Shown here: one piece after another, positions 5,539 through 7,904 of the stretch | Numbering within the stretch: the first letter of the stretch is position 1 | Layout: each line of letters starts with the position of its first letter | NCBI GenBank assembly: GCA_015163845.1 | Contig: JAAOII010000003.1 | Location: forward strand, 1-7,904 | Length of the DNA: 7,904 nucleotides | Reading direction: 5' to 3' | DNA from: Candidatus Portiera sp. | Lineage (GTDB): Bacteria; Pseudomonadota; Gammaproteobacteria; CBDBNL01; JAAOII01 | Program-made: the position numbers and the translations under genes | The notes under the pieces: generated by a model | Told to the model about the DNA's origin: nothing | What the model saw: only the letters and a program-made list of their open reading frames with translations | Databases searched by the model: none

Positions 5539-6009
5539 ATGATTGAAATCAATAAGAAAGTTGCAAACTTTTCTGGAGATTCAACGACTGGAGAGTTTTC
5601 GATTAATAAATATTCTGGTCAAAACTTGGTAATGTATTTTTATCCTCGCGACAATACGTCTGGATGCACCACTGAAGGACTGGATTTCAGTAAATTATAT
5701 CCAGAGTTCAAGAAGCATAATGCCGAAGTGATTGGTGTATCGCGTGATACTCTAGCAGCCCATAACAAATTTACGGATAAGTATCAATTCCCTTTCCCTC
5801 TACTTGCAGATCCAGAAGAAAAAATCTGCAATATGTTTAATGTCATGAAAGACAAGAACATGTATGGTAAGAAAGTCCGAGGAATTGAACGTAGCACTTT
5901 CATCTTTGACAAGAGTTCAGTCCTAAAACATGAATGGCGGAAAGTGAAAATTCCCAATCATGTCAATGAGGTATTAGATAAAATTAAAGAACTGGAGTTG
6001 TCAAGTTAA
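5539..6009 (+). CDS. bcp: Thioredoxin-dependent peroxiredoxin, Bcp/PrxQ family
   Basis: This 156-residue cytoplasmic thiol peroxidase reduces hydrogen peroxide and organic hydroperoxides. The peroxidatic site is the PxxxTxxC motif Pro36-Thr40-Cys43 in YFYPRDNTSGCTTEG. Further family landmarks are EVIGVSRD (63-70), FPLLADPEEKICNMF (86-100) and YGKKVRGIERSTFIFD (109-124). The E. coli-type resolving cysteine five residues after the peroxidatic one is missing: position 48 is Leu. Cys97 may resolve instead, as known for a subclass of Bcp proteins with the second Cys in helix alpha-3. Length is typical. The stop overlaps the ATG of the GST-like gene by one base (TAATG), so the two form an operon. 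Confidence 0.93.
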   Translation: MIEINKKVANFSGDSTTGEFSINKYSGQNLVMYFYPRDNTSGCTTEGLDFSKLYPEFKKHNAEVIGVSRDTLAAHNKFTDKYQFPFPLLADPEEKICNMFNVMKDKNMYGKKVRGIERSTFIFDKSSVLKHEWRKVKIPNHVNEVLDKIKELELSS

Positions 6010-6611
6010 TGGCAGATTTTGAATTATACGCTTGGGCAAAGGGTAATGCTTTGGCTCCTATACTATTTTTAGAAGAGGCAAAAAGTAGTTATCATCTAAT
6101 TCCATCAAACCCAAATTCTCGCTTAGTAGCAAAAGAATTAAAGAAACTCAATCCATGGGGTGATGTGCCTGTATTAATTGATAGGCGGCCGGGCAAAAAT
6201 AATGTTTCTCTCTTTGGTTCCGCTGCTATTTTGTGCTATCTTGGCTTTGAAACAAAAAAGTTAATCCCCGAAACACCGGCACTGCATGCCAGCACCTTAC
6301 AGTGGATATTCTGGCAAGAACGAACTATACATGCCCTTAGCATTTTTTATGATTCTACTCAAGACGTTAAGATCCGGGCAAAATGCACTCAGAACCTCAA
6401 ACAATCATTCAAAAAGATAGATAGCTGGCTTAAGAACCGTGCCTACATCTCTGAGGAATTCTCCATTGCTGACATTGCTTTATTCTTTACGATCCGTAAT
6501 CCCGAAAACTACGGCATATTAATAAGTGAATACAAAAACATCCGTAACTGGATGAGTCGCATCAATAATCGCACTGCTACCAAGCGAGCTCTTGGCATAA
6601 GTTTTTATTGA
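6009..6611 (+). CDS. Glutathione S-transferase family protein
   Basis: This 200-residue protein has a thioredoxin-like N-terminal domain (about 1-85) and an all-helical C-terminal domain (about 90-195), the GST layout. The key motif is NPWGDVPVLID (48-58) with the cis-proline Pro54 that shapes the glutathione site, then LFGSAAILCYL (69-78). In that position most GSTs have Glu-Ser before Ala-Ile; here it is Gly70-Ser71, so only the Ser is kept. The C-domain carries the N-capping box Ser152-Ile-Ala-Asp155 (FSIADIALF), a GST folding signature. Substrate is unknown; stringent-starvation-like and conjugating GSTs cannot be told apart here. Translation is probably coupled to bcp: the start overlaps its stop, and GGAG at 5994-5997 lies 11 bases upstream. 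Pairing with a peroxiredoxin suggests an oxidative-stress role (inference). Confidence 0.8.
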   Translation: MADFELYAWAKGNALAPILFLEEAKSSYHLIPSNPNSRLVAKELKKLNPWGDVPVLIDRRPGKNNVSLFGSAAILCYLGFETKKLIPETPALHASTLQWIFWQERTIHALSIFYDSTQDVKIRAKCTQNLKQSFKKIDSWLKNRAYISEEFSIADIALFFTIRNPENYGILISEYKNIRNWMSRINNRTATKRALGISFY

Positions 6612-6683
6612 TAGATTTTTATAGATTCTGGGCAATAACACACTAATACACTGCAATATATATCCTCGGCGCCCTATCTAGGC

Positions 6684-6697
6684 ATTAGCTAGCTAAT
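6684..6697. repeat. 14-bp perfect palindrome in the GST-rnpB gap
   Basis: ATTAGCTAGCTAAT reads the same on both strands. It lies in the 127-base convergent gap (6612-6738) between the GST-like gene and the 3' end of rnpB, which holds no gene that I can support. There is no spacer, so it is a poor RNA hairpin and more like a protein-binding dyad. No T-run follows on either side. Confidence 0.4.
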
Positions 6698-6733
6698 TCT
6701 AGTAGTAGGTTGCTATATAGGATGAGCGGATAT

Positions 6734-6739
6734 AAAAAG
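6734..6739 (-). terminator. U-run after the rnpB 3' end
   Basis: On the minus strand the last base of the P1 helix is followed by C and then five T (6738-6734). This could be where rnpB transcription ends or where the precursor is trimmed. A local stem just before the run is not obvious, so a normal intrinsic terminator is not demonstrated. Confidence 0.3.
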
Positions 6740-7084
6740 ACGAGTTAATCTGTAAGCCGGGTTCTGTTGTAGACAGCCATTCATCTAAGCGATTTACCCA
6801 CATCCACTGCGAGCAACAGTAATGGATGCTGTTTAATCTTGCTTCAGGTGGGGTTTACCCTGCCATCATTGTCTCCAACGACGCGGTGCGCTCTTACCAC
6901 ACCTTTTCACCCTTACTACTGACAAGCAGTAGCGGTATATTTTCTGCGGCACTTTCCGTAAGCTCACGCTTCCCGATCTTACTCGGCACCCTGCTCTATG
7001 AAGCCCGGACTTTCCTCTCCACTATTAATCCACACTATAAAATAGAACTGGATAACCTAGGGAGCGACTGCCCGATTAACTCGT
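6740..7084 (-). ncRNA. rnpB: RNase P RNA, bacterial type A
   Basis: This 345-base ribozyme, with the RnpA protein, cleaves the 5' leaders from tRNA precursors. On the minus strand the 5' end starts ACGAGTTAATC and the 3' end is GATTAACTCGT, forming an 11-bp P1 helix that fixes both ends (7084-7074 with 6750-6740). The universally conserved blocks are present in order: GAGGAAAGTCCGGGCT at 7017-7002, the GGTAAGAGCGCACC region within about 6912-6885, AGATGAATGGCTGTC at 6786-6772, and ACAGAACCCGGCTTA at 6767-6753 (the J15/16 region). A TATAAT on the minus strand (7096-7091) puts the expected start at about 7084, exactly at the P1 end. The plus-strand ORF at 6826-7086 lies antisense to this RNA and is not a gene. 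Confidence 0.96.
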
Positions 7085-7090
7085 AAGTCC

Positions 7091-7137
7091 ATTATAGAAC
7101 ATTCCCTGCCAATAATTTGTTGGGAATGTTCTATAAT
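7091..7137. promoter_or_regulatory. Mirror-image divergent promoters of rnpB and yciB in a 16-bp inverted repeat
   Basis: ATTATAGAACATTCCC (7091-7106) and GGGAATGTTCTATAAT (7122-7137) are perfect inverted copies with a 15-base spacer. Each outer end is a consensus TATAAT pointing outward: 7096-7091 for rnpB and 7132-7137 for yciB. Predicted starts are about 7084 for rnpB (its P1 end) and about 7144 for yciB (its ATG), so the dyad itself is probably not transcribed. No normal -35 boxes are seen. A single dimeric regulator could bind here, or one promoter element may have been copied in reverse. Confidence 0.6.
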
Positions 7138-7143
7138 TAAGTT

Positions 7144-7695
7144 ATGAAACTATTTTTAGATTTTTTACCTATAATCGCGTTTGTGGCCGCCTATTTTATG
7201 ACTGACGATATCTATTACGCCACTGCTTGGCTGATTGTCGGAAGTGCTTTATTAGTTACTGGTAATTGGCTCATCTTTCGCAAGGTGGACAAGATGCACC
7301 TGTTCACTTTCATTCTACTGTTGATATTCGGGGGAGCCACTCTATTCTTCCGTCAGCCCCTTCTCATACAATGGAAACCTACCATTGCGACTTGGGTTCT
7401 TGCATTAGTATGCTTTGGCAGTAAGTATATCGGTAAAGCCCCCTTAATGGAAAGATTGATGGGTTCTAAAATTGAATTACCACGAGAGGTCTGGTTAAGT
7501 GTGACTAACATGTGGGCTATATTTTTCTTATTCTCGGGTGCTGCTAATTTGTTTGTTTTTACTCAGTACAGTGAATCTTCTTGGGTTGCCTTCAAACTTT
7601 ATGGGCAACTATCATTCACTTTACTTTTCTTGATATTCCAAGCAATATATCTATCACGACACATAGGATCTACAGGGCAAACAAAAAAAAACTAA
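7144..7695 (+). CDS. yciB: Inner-membrane septation protein A family (YciB/IspZ)
   Basis: This 183-residue polytopic inner-membrane protein has about five hydrophobic segments. The N-terminus MKLFLDFLPIIAFVAAYF, the FRQPLLIQWKPT region (69-80), MGSKIELPREVW and the closing FKLYGQLSFTLLFLIFQAIYLSRH are hallmarks of the YciB family. YciB is linked to cell-envelope integrity and septation and interacts with elongation and division proteins in E. coli; its molecular activity is unclear. Length is typical. The ATG is supported by the conserved N-terminus and has no Shine-Dalgarno; the TATAAT ends 6 bases upstream, so the message is probably leaderless. The gene ends in an A9 run (7683-7691) and is followed after 33 A-rich bases by the methyltransferase gene, likely in the same transcript. 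Confidence 0.92.
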   Translation: MKLFLDFLPIIAFVAAYFMTDDIYYATAWLIVGSALLVTGNWLIFRKVDKMHLFTFILLLIFGGATLFFRQPLLIQWKPTIATWVLALVCFGSKYIGKAPLMERLMGSKIELPREVWLSVTNMWAIFFLFSGAANLFVFTQYSESSWVAFKLYGQLSFTLLFLIFQAIYLSRHIGSTGQTKKN

Positions 7696-7717
7696 AAACA
7701 TAAACAAAAATACAAAA

Positions 7718-7721
7718 AAGG
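7718..7721 (+). promoter_or_regulatory. Shine-Dalgarno of the last gene
   Basis: AAGG with 7 bases to the ATG at 7729. It is the clearest Shine-Dalgarno in the window and belongs to a gene inside an operon, in contrast to the promoter-proximal genes, which have none. Confidence 0.55.
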
Positions 7722-7728
7722 CACAATA

Positions 7729-7904
7729 ATGGATAGCAAGGATTTTGGGTTAGAGATTACCCGTGCTCTCGGTGGTATTGATTACCTGCACTATGGCTAT
7801 TGGGATATTAAAACGAAACCTACAATAGGTGGGCTTTTCAAGGCACAAGATAAACACACCAAAGAGCTACTAAATCTACTTGATAAGCGGGCAGCCGCAA
7901 TCAA
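7729..7904 (+). CDS. Probable SAM-dependent methyltransferase, N-terminal part (cut by window edge)
   Basis: The first 58 codons are open to the window end. The sequence GGIDYLHYGYWD (15-26), followed by LFKAQDKHTKELLNLL (37-52), resembles the N-terminal lid of class I methyltransferases of the cyclopropane-synthase and small-molecule type, where a HxGYW motif and an AQ-x-x-(Y/H) helix precede the SAM-binding Rossmann fold. The diagnostic glycine-rich SAM motif would come just after the window edge, so the family is suggested and not proven. The start is supported by an AAGG Shine-Dalgarno. It sits 33 bases after yciB and is probably co-transcribed with it. Confidence 0.55.
   Translation, partial: MDSKDFGLEITRALGGIDYLHYGYWDIKTKPTIGGLFKAQDKHTKELLNLLDKRAAAI

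Noticed and set aside
6826..7086. 86-codon open reading frame on the plus strand
   Set aside because: It lies antisense to the conserved RNase P RNA and resembles no protein; its openness follows from the RNA sequence.
7091..7137. The 16-bp inverted repeat as an intrinsic terminator
   Set aside because: It sits between two divergent transcription units, its ends are perfect -10 boxes and no T-run follows, so a promoter dyad fits better.
1..7904. CRISPR array, tRNA genes, insertion sequences
   Set aside because: I looked for regularly spaced repeats, cloverleaf-like blocks and transposase motifs and saw none.

Overview
The window looks like part of the chromosome of an AT-rich Proteobacterium, most likely gammaproteobacterial. 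The evidence is a bacterial type A RNase P RNA gene, a septation-protein gene of the yciB family, a YnjC/YnjD-type ABC transporter pair, a DnaJ, a Bcp-type peroxiredoxin and an alkyltransferase-like protein. These identifications come from recognising motifs by eye; no database search was possible, and the lineage is an inference.

Layout. Bases 1-194 (minus) are the N-terminus of a lipoprotein that runs off the left edge. A 243-base divergent intergenic region separates it from a PIN-domain protein (438-1283) that appears to carry its companion antitoxin-like domain fused at the C-terminus. Next come ynjC (1438-3135) and ynjD (3209-3856), joined by a duplicated start region. Then follow dnaJ (3985-5106), an alkyltransferase-like gene (5139-5489), and a two-gene operon of a Bcp peroxiredoxin and a GST-family protein (5539-6611). 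On the minus strand lies rnpB (6740-7084), which shares a 16-bp palindromic divergent promoter region with yciB (7144-7695). The window ends in the first 58 codons of a probable methyltransferase.

How the parts fit. dnaJ, the alkyltransferase-like protein and the peroxiredoxin form a loose protein- and DNA-damage-stress neighbourhood. dnaJ is preceded by a close match to a sigma-32 heat-shock promoter, and the only similar promoter I found outside coding sequence lies directly in front of the PIN fusion gene. The two could therefore share heat-shock control.

No single wholly new system is obvious. The points most worth a second look are the PIN-antitoxin fusion with its heat-shock-like promoter and C9 tract, the ATGA-ATGA chain made by a duplicated start region between ynjC and ynjD, the mirror-image promoters of rnpB and yciB, and a recurring layout in which a -10 box sits only a few bases before an ATG with no Shine-Dalgarno, suggesting leaderless transcripts.
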